Assembly: GCA_030601745.1 (NCBI GenBank)
Contig: JAUWBI010000007.1
Span: 1 to 64,000, forward strand
Direction: 5' to 3'
From: Phycisphaerae bacterium
GTDB lineage: Bacteria > Planctomycetota > Phycisphaerae > Sedimentisphaerales > Anaerobacaceae
DNA length: 64,000 nucleotides
Below, piece by piece: positions 19,259 through 29,590 of the stretch; within the stretch, counting starts at the first letter, position 1, and each line of letters begins with the position of its first letter. Under the pieces are notes generated by a model that searched no databases, was not told where the DNA came from, and worked only from the letters and a program-made list of their open reading frames with translations. Both the position numbers and the translations under genes were made by a program.

Positions 19259-20089
19259 ATGACACACTCAGTTAGGGACAACATAATTGCTGCTCAAGAC
19301 AGCCATCCCAAAGGGCGCAGGCGGCAGAAGTTTACCGATATCCACTGCCACTGTCTTCCCGGCCTTGACGATGGGCCTGGTACAATGGCCGAGGCACTTG
19401 CATTGTGCGAGAGATTGGTGGCCGAAGGCATAGCTACCATAGTGGCAACGCCGCACCAGCTTGGCCGCTTCGACGGCTGCAATGAAGCGGCAAAAGTCCG
19501 CAACGCTACTTCGGAGCTGAACCGGCAATTGCAAAAGGCCAGCATTCGGCTTACCGTTCTGCCGGGCGGTGATGTCAGAGTGGATGAGAGAGTGTGCCGG
19601 TTGCTCCAAACCGATCGCATTCTTACCCTCGCTGACGGAGGAAAGTATATCCTTCTGGAACTGCCTCATGAGATATTCATAGACGTAGAGCCGCTTCTGA
19701 CGGAACTTGCCGCTCTCAAGGTTAGGGCCATCATCTCACACCCTGAAAGACACAATGCTCTGGATAGGCGGCCCAGCGTCGTTTTGAAATGGTTAGATGT
19801 TGGAGCGCATCTGCAGATAACCGCCTCAAGTCTTCTGGGTTATTGGGGCGCGGAAGCCCACAGGGCTGCGTGGCACTTTCTAAATTCGGGCTGGGCGACG
19901 CTCGTGGCGACGGATTCACACGATATAGACGGCCGCAGGCCCCGGATGAGAGCTGCTTTTGGGCGTATAAACAAAAGGCTGGGCGAAGACCTTGCCCGCC
20001 TGGTCTGCATCGAAAATCCATCAAGAGTGGTGAACGGCCAGGATATAGTGCCTATCTCAGTACGTGACCAACAGGAGGTGGGCCGATGA
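19259..20089 (+). CDS. CpsB/CapC-type PHP protein-tyrosine phosphatase
   Basis: DIHCHCLPGLDDGPGTMAEAL, ATPHQLGRF, ISHPERH, VATDSHDIDGRRP. Confidence 0.93.
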   Translation: MTHSVRDNIIAAQDSHPKGRRRQKFTDIHCHCLPGLDDGPGTMAEALALCERLVAEGIATIVATPHQLGRFDGCNEAAKVRNATSELNRQLQKASIRLTVLPGGDVRVDERVCRLLQTDRILTLADGGKYILLELPHEIFIDVEPLLTELAALKVRAIISHPERHNALDRRPSVVLKWLDVGAHLQITASSLLGYWGAEAHRAAWHFLNSGWATLVATDSHDIDGRRPRMRAAFGRINKRLGEDLARLVCIENPSRVVNGQDIVPISVRDQQEVGR

Positions 20090-22605
20090 GGGAAAACGGA
20101 ATCAATCCCGAATCTGTGGAAGTTCCCGTAGGCGGATTCGATAAGGTAATCGAATGGCTGCTGATATCGCTTCTGGCATTTATGCCTCTTGCATTTGGTG
20201 CGGTCGAGGCATGGAGCGAAGAGGTTGTCGTAGCCCTTGCAGCAGCAATTTCGGTCTGCTTTTTGCTCAAAATCGTCTTTAGAAAAGATGCAAATCCGGT
20301 CTGGTCCTGGGCATACATCCCGGTGGCACTGTTTATCCTTGTCGCAGTATTTCAGCTTATTCCGCTGCCGAGCAGCGCGGTGAGTACAATTTCACCCAAT
20401 ACGGTCACCGTTAAGGAAGAGCTTTTGGGGGATTTGCCCAATGCCGAGTCTTTGTTGAGCTCAATGACACTTAGCTTTTATGCGAACGCTACAAAACACG
20501 ACCTGCGACTCGTGCTTGCAGTTGCAGCCATTTTTGCGGTCGTTCTTAATGTCTTCCGTCGGCCGGAGCAGATAAAACGCCTCCTGCTTGCAATATCTAT
20601 TATTGGTGCTGGTATTGCACTTCTTGCCCTGGCACAGGACCTTTTCGGAAACGGAAAGATTTACTGGACTGTTCCGACCCCACATGCCACGGCTTACTCG
20701 GGAACGTTTGTTTGCCACAGCCACTACGGCCAGTTTATGAACTTATCCATTGGAGCAGCCCTTGGCCTTATTATGGTAAAACTCCATGAGGCCTTCAGAG
20801 GAAAAAGAATCACGCCGCCCATTGTCTTTGAATACCTCAGCTCTCCTGCGGCAAAGGTTATATGGCTGCTTGCAGCAATGATAATTATCGGGGCGGCCAC
20901 GGTTTTTGTGTCACTGACCCGCGGCGGTATGGTCAGTATGCTCATAGCCGCGGGCTTTACCACACTTATCCTTACCTCGCGACGGTCTCTAAAAGGCTCC
21001 AGTTGGATAATGGCCCTTGTGGCCCTCGGCGCATTTATATGTGTGCTTTATATAGGTTTCGATGCGGTCTATGACCGGCTGGCGACCCTCAGGGAGCTAC
21101 ATGAAGCTGAAGGCGGCCGTTGGCAGATAGTTAAAGACATATCGGTTGCCTGGACTAAATTTCCTGTTATCGGAACGGGTCTGGGCACGCACGAAGTGGT
21201 TTACCCGATGTTCGACCGCTCGACCATAGCGGCCCTTGCCGCGCACGCGGAAAACGAATATGCCCAGGCGGCAGAGGAAACCGGCCTTATAGGCCTGGTA
21301 GTACTGACGGTGTTTGCGATTATAGTATGGGTAAATTATGCCCGCAACGTAAGAAGCGCATCTGTGCCGATTCGCTCGGCCGCTTACGGACTTGGCTTCG
21401 GCCTTGTCGCAATATTGATTCACAGCCTGAGCGACTTCGGCCAGCACCTGCCGGCCAACGCAGCTTTGACTGCGGTGTTCTGCGCTTTGCTGCTCGCTTT
21501 GGCTCGCATAAGGCACACGAATAGACAAGCCACACAAACCGTTAGAAAGTCCTGGAACTTTAGAGGTTTAAGCATAGCTGCGCTTCTTTGTGTATCCGGC
21601 GTCTGGGTCTGGGCCTTACTTGGTGCCGATGGCGCCAGAATTGCCGAGGCCCACTGGAAACAGGCCCTTAATGCAGAGCACGCCCTTATGGAAAAGGGCT
21701 GGCAGGGAACCAACACCCAGTTTGCATACTTGCTCTCTCACACTGCAGCCGCGGCAGAACACCAGCCGGACAACGTAAAGTATCACCACTGGCTAAACGT
21801 CTATCGCTGGCATTCCGTAAGCCGGGTAACCGACCCTAACACGGGAAAGGTCGTTATTCCCGAACAGGCGATGCAGTTTGTACCTCGCATAATTGATGAA
21901 TTACATAAGGCCCGGATCCTGTGCCCGACCTTTGGAGCCACTTACTGCGTGGTCGGCCAGCTTGAGAAATTCGTTTTAGAAGATGCCGGGGGTGCAGAAC
22001 GCATACGAAAAGGTTTTCGCCTCGCACCCTGCGACCCGACAGCCTGTTTTGTCGCGGGCCTTCTGGATGTTGAAGAGCAAAAGTTCAATGACTCATTTGG
22101 AAAATTCAGCAGGGCTATTGAGCTCGACGGCAGACTATTTGGAGACGTGGCTGATGTATATATCAACCATGTCAGCCGACCCGATCTGGCAGTGGCTATT
22201 GCCGGCGACAATACCTGGCGGTTAAGCCGCATAGCGAACACCTTAGCGGATATGGAGGAGCATAAAGAACTTGCGGATAAAGCGCAAGCGAGGGTGAAAG
22301 AGCTTCTGAAATCAAAGTGCTCCGAGCCGGATGCCCCTGCCTGGGCGTTTGCATCGCTGGCCAATATTTACAAAAGAGAAAATGATAACGAGACGGCAAT
22401 AGGATATTACCAACGTGCGCTTGCTCTGGATTATGGGCAGGTGTACTGGCGATTTACGTTAGCAAGACTGCTCGCGGAAACCGAACAGATAGGCGAGGCA
22501 ATCCACGAGGCAAGGATTTGCCTTCGGCTGCGTCCGCAGTTCAAGGCGGCTGAGAAGCTTATCGCCGACCTGTCCGTTTTACCCGGCGCAATAAGCAATG
22601 AGTGA
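20086..22605 (+). CDS. O-antigen ligase/polymerase-like membrane protein with C-terminal TPR
   Basis: Multi-TM with GTFVCHSHYGQFMNL and VIGTGLGTHEVVYPMF; TPR-like GYYQRALALDYGQVYWRFTLARLLAET; ATGA overlap with previous gene. Confidence 0.88.
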   Translation: MRENGINPESVEVPVGGFDKVIEWLLISLLAFMPLAFGAVEAWSEEVVVALAAAISVCFLLKIVFRKDANPVWSWAYIPVALFILVAVFQLIPLPSSAVSTISPNTVTVKEELLGDLPNAESLLSSMTLSFYANATKHDLRLVLAVAAIFAVVLNVFRRPEQIKRLLLAISIIGAGIALLALAQDLFGNGKIYWTVPTPHATAYSGTFVCHSHYGQFMNLSIGAALGLIMVKLHEAFRGKRITPPIVFEYLSSPAAKVIWLLAAMIIIGAATVFVSLTRGGMVSMLIAAGFTTLILTSRRSLKGSSWIMALVALGAFICVLYIGFDAVYDRLATLRELHEAEGGRWQIVKDISVAWTKFPVIGTGLGTHEVVYPMFDRSTIAALAAHAENEYAQAAEETGLIGLVVLTVFAIIVWVNYARNVRSASVPIRSAAYGLGFGLVAILIHSLSDFGQHLPANAALTAVFCALLLALARIRHTNRQATQTVRKSWNFRGLSIAALLCVSGVWVWALLGADGARIAEAHWKQALNAEHALMEKGWQGTNTQFAYLLSHTAAAAEHQPDNVKYHHWLNVYRWHSVSRVTDPNTGKVVIPEQAMQFVPRIIDELHKARILCPTFGATYCVVGQLEKFVLEDAGGAERIRKGFRLAPCDPTACFVAGLLDVEEQKFNDSFGKFSRAIELDGRLFGDVADVYINHVSRPDLAVAIAGDNTWRLSRIANTLADMEEHKELADKAQARVKELLKSKCSEPDAPAWAFASLANIYKRENDNETAIGYYQRALALDYGQVYWRFTLARLLAETEQIGEAIHEARICLRLRPQFKAAEKLIADLSVLPGAISNE

Positions 22606-22745
22606 AGAAAGCTCAGCGCCTTAACATTTTAAGAAAATTTGTTCTCTGACAGTTGTTTACTGACTACCTGACGATTCAACTACTGCTTTCGGTCAGCAAA
22701 ACCCTTGTCGGTGCACTAACGGAGACAGAGTTTGCGCAGAACTAA

Positions 22746-22781
22746 CCCCGCTTGTTCGCTTTGCGAAGCAAAGCAACGGGG
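22746..22781 (+). promoter_or_regulatory. Stable hairpin in the leader of the NusG-like gene
   Basis: CCCCG...GCTTTGC gaa GCAAAGC...CGGGG, no T-run. Confidence 0.5.
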
Positions 22782-22801
22782 CTGATACCGGAACACTAAA
22801 A

Positions 22802-23353
22802 ATGCTCAAATTATCCGAAAATCCAGCTATTCTAACGCCGGAAGTCGAATCGCTGACCGAACTTCGCGGCACCTGGTGGGTTGCCCATACGAAGCCGCGA
22901 TTTGAGAAGGCCTTTGCCTGGGATATGCTCAGTTATGGTATAGGCTATTTTCTGCCTATGCGAGAAAAGGTCATTTTTTCCGGCGGGCGCAAACGCCGTG
23001 TTATGATACCGCTTTTTACATCGTATGTGTTCTTCTGCGGGACTGAAAAGGACCGCTATACTGCTCTGACAACGAATCGCTTGTGCCAGACAATTGAGGT
23101 ATTCGACCAGGAAGACATGATCTCGGAGCTTGCGGCTATTGAAAAGGCCCTTTTGAGCAAAGCCGACCTTGACATTTATCCACACTTGCCCATCGGCAGC
23201 CGCTGCAGAATTATCTCCGGGCCTATGATGGGCACCGAGGGTGTGGTTATTGAAAGAAAAAATGCAAAGGCCCGTATGGTCCTTGAGGTTACCATCCTCG
23301 GCCAGGGTGCCGTTATGGAAATAGACGCCGACCTTCTGGAGCACATCGCATAA
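22802..23353 (+). CDS. NusG/RfaH/UpxY-like transcription antitermination factor
   Basis: WWVAHTKPRFEKAFAWDML, VMIPLFTSYVFFCG, KOW-like IGSRCRIISGPMMGTEGVVIERK. Confidence 0.88.
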   Translation: MLKLSENPAILTPEVESLTELRGTWWVAHTKPRFEKAFAWDMLSYGIGYFLPMREKVIFSGGRKRRVMIPLFTSYVFFCGTEKDRYTALTTNRLCQTIEVFDQEDMISELAAIEKALLSKADLDIYPHLPIGSRCRIISGPMMGTEGVVIERKNAKARMVLEVTILGQGAVMEIDADLLEHIA

Positions 23354-23391
23354 AAACTTACACCTAATACCCCATACCTAACCCCTAAAAA

Positions 23392-24882
23392 ATGAAAACC
23401 TATCTATCCGTATATCTCGGCTCTCTCTTCCTTGCGTTAGCGATTACGCCGGTTATAATCTGGTTTGCGCGCCGTCTCAAGGCAGCCGACCACCCCGGCG
23501 TGCGCACGGTCCATAAAAAGCCCATCCCTCGGATCGGCGGCGTCCCTATCTTTCTCTCTATGATGTGTCTCACTATTGGCGTGCTGTTCCTGTCGAACGT
23601 TATCGGTGATGCTTTTCGGACTATTCTGCTTAAGGTAATTGTGCTGCTTTCTGCGGCTGCATGTATGTTCTTGGTAGGGCTAATTGACGACATTAGGACT
23701 AAGGGCCTGCGAGCACGCATAAAGTTTCTTGCCCAGCTTGCTGCTGCTCTCGTTGTTTGTGCCGTTGGCATCCGGATAGAATTAGTGGCCGTCGCCGACT
23801 GGCTCACACTCGACTTCGGCTGGTTCTCCTGGCCGCTGACGCTGCTGTGGATTGTCGGTATCACCAATGCCATTAACCTGAGCGATGGCCTCGACGGTCT
23901 TGCAGCGGGCATTTCGGCAGTGGCCTGCGGAGTCATCGCTATATTTGCCGTCTATAGTGGCCAAGTTGTGATGGCGGTATTAATGCTGGCCCTGCTCGGC
24001 AGTTTGACCGGCTTTTTGTTCTTTAACTTTAATCCGGCGAAGATATTTATGGGCGACTCCGGCAGTATGTTCCTGGGCTTTACTATAGCTTCATCGAGCG
24101 TAATGTGCGCGACCAAATCTTCCGCCCTGGTCGGCCTTGCCCTGCCGGTTCTGGTTCTGGGGATACCTATTTTCGATACGCTCTTTTCAATGCTGCGGCG
24201 TTTCCTCGAAAGGCGCTCTATGTTCGCTCCCGACCGCAGCCATTTCCACCATAAGCTGCTCGATTTGGGCCTTAAGCAGCGACACGCGGTTATTGTGATA
24301 TATGCAGTAACGCTACTTGCCGCAGGGCTGGGAATGTTTATGATGGTAACCCGCAATATTGACTCCCTTGTCATTTTTCTCTGCATTTTGCTGCTGCTGT
24401 TACTCGTATTCCGCGTTGTCGGCTCGGTTCGACTGCGAGAAACGATTGCCGGCCTGCGGGAGAAATACGCCGTAAGCCGTCAGATACAAGAGGAAGTCCG
24501 CAGCTTCGAGAGTCTCCAGCTTCTTTTCCGCCGGGTGCAAACTCTCGAGCAGTGGTGGCAGGCGCTCTGCCTGGCTGCGGACAAGATGGATTTTATGAGC
24601 ATAAAGCTGCCTTTGACGGGGAGTGATAAGACGCCTCGTGTACTAACCTGGCAAAGAGACGGCAATGAAGCTGAGCCGGCTGAGACGGTAAAGATGAAAA
24701 TTCCGATTCGCGAGATAAAGGCGGGGCCAGGATGCAGTCTTGAGGTTGATGTGAACGTTAACGGCTCGCTGGAGTCGGTTGGAAGGCGAACAGCGCTGTT
24801 CAGCCGATTGCTGGATGAGCACAATATAGCTGCCCTGTCGGGGGATTCGGTAACACCACCATCTGTCACAAAAGAAACCTGA
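23392..24882 (+). CDS. WecA/MraY-family undecaprenyl-phosphate sugar-phosphate transferase
   Basis: HKKPIPRIGGVPIF, GLIDDIRTKGLRARIKFLAQL, NAINLSDGLDGLAAG, MGDSGSMFLGF. Confidence 0.93.
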   Translation: MKTYLSVYLGSLFLALAITPVIIWFARRLKAADHPGVRTVHKKPIPRIGGVPIFLSMMCLTIGVLFLSNVIGDAFRTILLKVIVLLSAAACMFLVGLIDDIRTKGLRARIKFLAQLAAALVVCAVGIRIELVAVADWLTLDFGWFSWPLTLLWIVGITNAINLSDGLDGLAAGISAVACGVIAIFAVYSGQVVMAVLMLALLGSLTGFLFFNFNPAKIFMGDSGSMFLGFTIASSSVMCATKSSALVGLALPVLVLGIPIFDTLFSMLRRFLERRSMFAPDRSHFHHKLLDLGLKQRHAVIVIYAVTLLAAGLGMFMMVTRNIDSLVIFLCILLLLLLVFRVVGSVRLRETIAGLREKYAVSRQIQEEVRSFESLQLLFRRVQTLEQWWQALCLAADKMDFMSIKLPLTGSDKTPRVLTWQRDGNEAEPAETVKMKIPIREIKAGPGCSLEVDVNVNGSLESVGRRTALFSRLLDEHNIAALSGDSVTPPSVTKET

Positions 24883-24946
24883 ACGCTTTTATGAAAGAGA
24901 ACCCTTTGTCCCAAATTGAAACAATTGAGCGGGTTGTTGTGGCCAA

Positions 24947-26503
24947 ATGATTAATAATCCAGTAACAACATCCAAGAGACTCGTTTACAACACGGTTTTT
25001 AATCTGGTGACGTTAATAAGTAATGCGGTTATCGGCTTTTTCTTAATACGTTTCTTTCTCGGACAGCTTGGTGAAACGCGATATGGTATATGGGTGCTCA
25101 TCGGTTCTATCTTTCGCTATCGAGACCTGTTAAGTATGGGACTGAATAGTGCTATAAACAGATACATTCCAGTATACCTGGCAAAGAATAATAATGATGG
25201 GATCCAACGTGTAATCAGCAGCTCTCTCTTTTTCTTCTCAGCTGTGGCAGTTGTGCTTATCCTTGCAAGTGTGGCGATTTACTATAATATCGGCTCTTGG
25301 TTCGCTATCAAACCGGAGCTGGTTGCTCCTGCCGGGGTGCTCGTCTTGGTGGTGGGATTCTGCTTTGCCTTTGCGATGCCCCTGCAGCTATCCAGTGCGG
25401 TATTGAGCGGGCTGCAGAGATACGATGTACTAAACCTGGCGGTGCTTATACCTTTGCTGTTGCGAACAGTATTGCTGATTGGGTTAATGTTGCGAGGTTA
25501 TGGCCTTATCACGATGGGACTGACATTTGGTATCAGCGAAATTGTGATGAGAATTTTGCAGTTTGTCTTTGTCAAGAAATTGCTGCCACAGACCTCGGTC
25601 ACTTTCAAGAGCATAGATTTCAAGCTTCTCAGAGAAATGCTGGCTTATGGAATAAATACCTTTTTGTATGCGATGGGGGCCATCATAATCTACAAAGCCA
25701 GTGACATAATCATTGGCATCTTCCTGGGTACTGCAGAGATAAGCCAATTTGCTGTTGCAGTAGCTGGTGTTTTGTTGCTGTCACAATTTTTGCAGGCTTT
25801 CACGGCCGCGATAAAGCCAGCGGTCAGTGACCTTGACGCAAGAGATGAACACTCGCGAGTACGCGAAATATCGTTTCTAACGCAAAAATACAGTCTTCTG
25901 CTGATTATTCCATCGGGATGTTTCCTGGTTGTAATGGGCAGGGAATTTCTGTGGGTCTGGGTTGGCGCAAAATTCGAAGACCCTGCCGTGATTAACAATA
26001 TGGGCGTCATCCTGGCTATCCTCACGGTGGGACACTGCTTGAGATTGGCGCAGCACAGTAACTTTGTCGTGCTTGTGGGCCGAGGCCAACATAAGCTTTT
26101 CGGCATCCTTACTGCTTTGATGGCTTTGCTCTGTGTCTGTGCCTCTGTGGTTTCGGTGAAAGTGTTCAATTTGGGATTGCTTGGAATTGCCTGGTCCAAT
26201 TTCGTACCAATGGCGCTTGTATCCGGCATTATCTTGCCCTTATATTTTAACTGGAAAATGCGTATTTCTGCGATGGAAAGCGTTCGCAGAGTTTGGTGGC
26301 CAGCTTTGTTGGGAACACTGCCGGCGGTAGCTATGATTAGTATCTGGGAATATCTTGCTCGTCCCGACTCGTGGCTTCAAATCGGCGGTGTAGTAATTGC
26401 CGCGATGACTGTGACACTTGTCAGCAGTTGGTTCTTGAGTTTTTCTGAGTTGGAACGTAAGAGGTTTGTCAAGATATTGATGCAATCTTTGTCGAGGAAT
26501 TAG
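24947..26503 (+). CDS. Wzx-like polysaccharide flippase
   Basis: Multi-TM MATE/MVF type: IRFFLGQLGETRYGIWVLIGSIFRYRDLLSMGLNSAINRYIPVYLAKN. Confidence 0.88.
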   Translation: MINNPVTTSKRLVYNTVFNLVTLISNAVIGFFLIRFFLGQLGETRYGIWVLIGSIFRYRDLLSMGLNSAINRYIPVYLAKNNNDGIQRVISSSLFFFSAVAVVLILASVAIYYNIGSWFAIKPELVAPAGVLVLVVGFCFAFAMPLQLSSAVLSGLQRYDVLNLAVLIPLLLRTVLLIGLMLRGYGLITMGLTFGISEIVMRILQFVFVKKLLPQTSVTFKSIDFKLLREMLAYGINTFLYAMGAIIIYKASDIIIGIFLGTAEISQFAVAVAGVLLLSQFLQAFTAAIKPAVSDLDARDEHSRVREISFLTQKYSLLLIIPSGCFLVVMGREFLWVWVGAKFEDPAVINNMGVILAILTVGHCLRLAQHSNFVVLVGRGQHKLFGILTALMALLCVCASVVSVKVFNLGLLGIAWSNFVPMALVSGIILPLYFNWKMRISAMESVRRVWWPALLGTLPAVAMISIWEYLARPDSWLQIGGVVIAAMTVTLVSSWFLSFSELERKRFVKILMQSLSRN

Positions 26504-26541
26504 TAGGTAATTTACTGTTACAAATTTAAGGATATTGAACT

Positions 26542-27021
26542 ATGTCTCGAGACGGTAAGATAATAGTGTACGCAGCCGGTACGTGGGATATGTTCCATGT
26601 GGGACATTTGAATATATTGAGAAGTGCAAAGGCATTGGGAGATTTTCTAGTTGTAGGTGTCAGTACGGATGAACTAATTTTGGAGTACAAAGGCCATCAT
26701 CCACTTCTCAGCTACGAAGACAGAGCTGCTGTCGTAGCAGCGTGCCGATATGTCGATGCGGTCGTTCCGCAAAGAACGCTTGAAAAGGATGAGCAACTTA
26801 AAAAGCTGGACGTTGATATCCTTGTTGTCGGGGACGACTGGTGGGAAAGAAAAGTCAGAGGCCATAGTTTCATGATAGAAAACGGTCGAAGGGTCGTCTA
26901 TTTACCATATACCGAAGGCAGAAGCTCCACACAATTAAGGCAGGCATTGGAACGTTTTTACCAAGAGCAAAAAGCCCTGAACGGCAAGGCTGCCTCGATT
27001 CTGAAGAGAAAGGCCGAGTAG
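26542..27021 (+). CDS. Cytidylyltransferase-family protein
   Basis: YAAGTWDMFHVGHLNILRSAKALGDFLVVGVSTDE; YTEGRSSTQLR. Confidence 0.88.
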   Translation: MSRDGKIIVYAAGTWDMFHVGHLNILRSAKALGDFLVVGVSTDELILEYKGHHPLLSYEDRAAVVAACRYVDAVVPQRTLEKDEQLKKLDVDILVVGDDWWERKVRGHSFMIENGRRVVYLPYTEGRSSTQLRQALERFYQEQKALNGKAASILKRKAE

Positions 27022-27022
27022 T

Positions 27023-27829
27023 ATGAGCAAAATAATTCAAATGCGAGAGATATGCCAACAGCGCAAGCCAAACGCCAAAGGGAAAATGGTTTGGACAGGT
27101 CACTGGTTTAATACATTGTTTGTGCGCCATTTCTCCATATATATAACATGGTTATTTGTAAGAATAGGCGTTAGCGCCAATGCTGTGACTTTTCTGATGA
27201 TACCTACGGTACTAGTCGGTGTGGCAATGTGCGTGCCGCACATTTTATGGCTGAATATTATGGGGATTTTCTTGCTGATGCTGGCGGAAGTGTTTGACTG
27301 TGTGGACGGTGAAATAGCTCGCTGGACAAAAAAGTCTTCCTTGAAAGGATTATATCTTGATCTTGTAAGCCATGTCTTATGCAATGCTCCTATGTCACTT
27401 ATATGTGGACTGCACCTGTACGTATTGAGTGGACAGATTAAGTACATGATGTTGGCTTTCGTTGCTTATGCTACAATCGAGAGTCTTCTTGGACTACGCG
27501 ATGTTTACTGGGCCGTATTCTGGGAGTATTCTTCTAATAACGAGACGAAGTCTAAGAAAAGCCCGGTGTTTGGTTCAGCGTTAAAGAAGCACTCTGACGG
27601 GGTATGGATTATTAATCACGTCAAGCAGATGCTTCATTTGTCCACCGATCACATAGTGATTCGGCTGATATCTATTGTGTGCATATTGCTGAGTTACGCG
27701 GGAGTTATTAAACCGCTGATATTGTTTTCTTGGTTATTTGCTATATTAGGGATAATCGTAATCGTTGGAGAGTTTGCAAACAAATATTTCTTCCTCATTC
27801 CAGATTTGGAGCATGTCAAGAGAGGTTAG
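27023..27829 (+). CDS. CDP-alcohol phosphatidyltransferase
   Basis: ADVFDCVDGEIAR-like motif (AEVFDCVDGEIARWTKKSSLKGLYLDLVSH) matching DGxxAR...GxxxD...D. Confidence 0.9.
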   Translation: MSKIIQMREICQQRKPNAKGKMVWTGHWFNTLFVRHFSIYITWLFVRIGVSANAVTFLMIPTVLVGVAMCVPHILWLNIMGIFLLMLAEVFDCVDGEIARWTKKSSLKGLYLDLVSHVLCNAPMSLICGLHLYVLSGQIKYMMLAFVAYATIESLLGLRDVYWAVFWEYSSNNETKSKKSPVFGSALKKHSDGVWIINHVKQMLHLSTDHIVIRLISIVCILLSYAGVIKPLILFSWLFAILGIIVIVGEFANKYFFLIPDLEHVKRG

Positions 27830-27945
27830 AGGCGAGCAGTTGTACGTAGAATATGAAAATGAAATAGACTGGGGGGATTTGTTTTACCAGCCAGCTGAAT
27901 AGACTTCTGATATTCAATCGCCGCCGGAGGTAAATATCCTCTTTC

Positions 27946-28149
27946 TTGGATTTTGAGTGGGTGGTGGACATGGACAAGGCCAATCCCAGAAAACCGAGAG
28001 TTCTGATTGTAACCTGTGCGCACCCTAGTGAGCGTGACAAGGCTAGGGCGACTTTCGTCCACAATTGGGCCCAGCAGTTGATCTACTGCGGTTGTGATGT
28101 GCTCCGTAGTTTTGATAGGCAAGGAGAGACGTATGCCAGACCCCGGTAA
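27946..28149 (+). pseudogene. Probable N-terminal remnant of a glycosyltransferase
   Basis: PRVLIVTCAHPSERDKARATFVHNWAQQLIYCGCDV resembles a GT4 N-terminus; truncated. Confidence 0.5.
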
Positions 28150-29341
28150 TTGGTGGGCGGAATCGTGTCGAGTTCGAAGAAATAACAAAAGTCTTGCTCC
28201 ATTAGCAGTTGTGATAACCAATTCGCTGCCTCTTGATAATAGAGCGGGAGAAGTCATCCTCAGGAAATTTCTTGCACTGTTAGGAACGACATTTAGAAGA
28301 GTTCGGGTGATTATTTCCGGAAGTGATTTTCAAATTGCTGATTTGCCTGAATGGATTCAATGGGAAGAAACAGGGACTAATGAGCGGAATGCAAAGAGAT
28401 TGCTTGCCAAGTTCCGCGAGCACTGGTTATCGCAGGTAAATATGTGCCGAGCCTTACATTCGCTTGAGTTGAAAGGTGCTCCCGTATTTTTTTGTAATGC
28501 TGGGGTTTTATTGCTTCCCAATTTGTACGCTAGACTTGGAAAAGCTGTAGACATAGTCTTTCGGTTTGGAGACGCTTCGGTTGCTTCACGACTAAAATAT
28601 CCCGGAATAAGGGGCAAGGTAATAAGCTCCATCATTACAATTTTACAAAGCCTAAATTTATATGTGGCTAAGTATGTAGCAATTGAGAACATTGCTTTGC
28701 TTAATACAGCTAATAGTATTTCCAAGTTTAAGCATAAGATAATAGAGCTAAGTTTGTATGTGGACACAGCTAAATTCAAGAAGATAATATCTCATCCACA
28801 GAGACAAATTGATGTTGCTTACGTAGGGCGTCTCACAGTCGGTAAGGGCGTTGGTGAACTCCTCGAAGCGATAAAACAAATGCAAGCTGCAGGTGAGAAA
28901 TTCACTTTTTTGATTGTTGGAGGAGGTGACTTGGAGGAGACTGTGAGGATCGCTAGCAGAGAAATAGAGAATCTATCTTTCTACAGTTGGGTTGACCACG
29001 ACAAGCTGCCTTCCGTTTTCAATAAATGTAAAGTATTGCTGTTGCCGTCTCGTACAGAAGGCTTGCCAAACGTAATTATCGAAGCTATGGCATGTGGCAC
29101 TCCTGTTCTGGCCACTAAAGTCGGAGGAATCCCAGGTGTGGTAGTCCCAGAAAAAACGGGCTGGCTACTTGAAGATAACTCACCTTATATAATATCACAG
29201 GGTATTAGAAATGCTATCAATAACTCTGATTTGGAAGCAATCTCCGAAAGAGCAAGCGAGTTCGTGCGCGAAAATTACTCGTTCGATGCAGCAGCGTGTC
29301 GACTTCGGTGCGCATTGGAGTCGGTGGGTATTCTTAAATGA
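28133..29341 (+). CDS. GT4 family glycosyltransferase
   Basis: DVAYVGRLTVGKGVGELLEAIKQ, LLLPSRTEGLPNVIIEAMACGTPVLATKVGGIPGVV; track ORF starts at 28094. Confidence 0.92.
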   Translation: MPDPGNWWAESCRVRRNNKSLAPLAVVITNSLPLDNRAGEVILRKFLALLGTTFRRVRVIISGSDFQIADLPEWIQWEETGTNERNAKRLLAKFREHWLSQVNMCRALHSLELKGAPVFFCNAGVLLLPNLYARLGKAVDIVFRFGDASVASRLKYPGIRGKVISSIITILQSLNLYVAKYVAIENIALLNTANSISKFKHKIIELSLYVDTAKFKKIISHPQRQIDVAYVGRLTVGKGVGELLEAIKQMQAAGEKFTFLIVGGGDLEETVRIASREIENLSFYSWVDHDKLPSVFNKCKVLLLPSRTEGLPNVIIEAMACGTPVLATKVGGIPGVVVPEKTGWLLEDNSPYIISQGIRNAINNSDLEAISERASEFVRENYSFDAAACRLRCALESVGILK

Positions 29342-29376
29342 AGATACTTATCTTAAGCAACAAGGGTTCTTTCTTA

Positions 29377-29590
29377 AGTAACGGCAATCGAAAAGAGTAA
29401 GGCTGGTATACAGTATGAATGTGGTGACTCCCATGATTTGTTAAGGGTTCTAATAAATCTATTGTACGATGAGAATACACTCCAAAAATTGTCCTGTAAC
29501 GATAAAAGATTTGCTGGTAAGAACTTTATATGGAGTTTGCTCAGAAGAGTAGAAAGCGAAGTCGGTAAAGTTTTCGAAGTGCTTAGATGA
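29377..29590 (+). pseudogene. C-terminal remnant of a second glycosyltransferase
   Basis: Own translation: TAIEKSKAGIQYECGDSHDLLRVLINLLYDENTLQKLSCNDKRFAGKNFIWSLLRRVESEVGKVFEVLR*. Confidence 0.6.
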
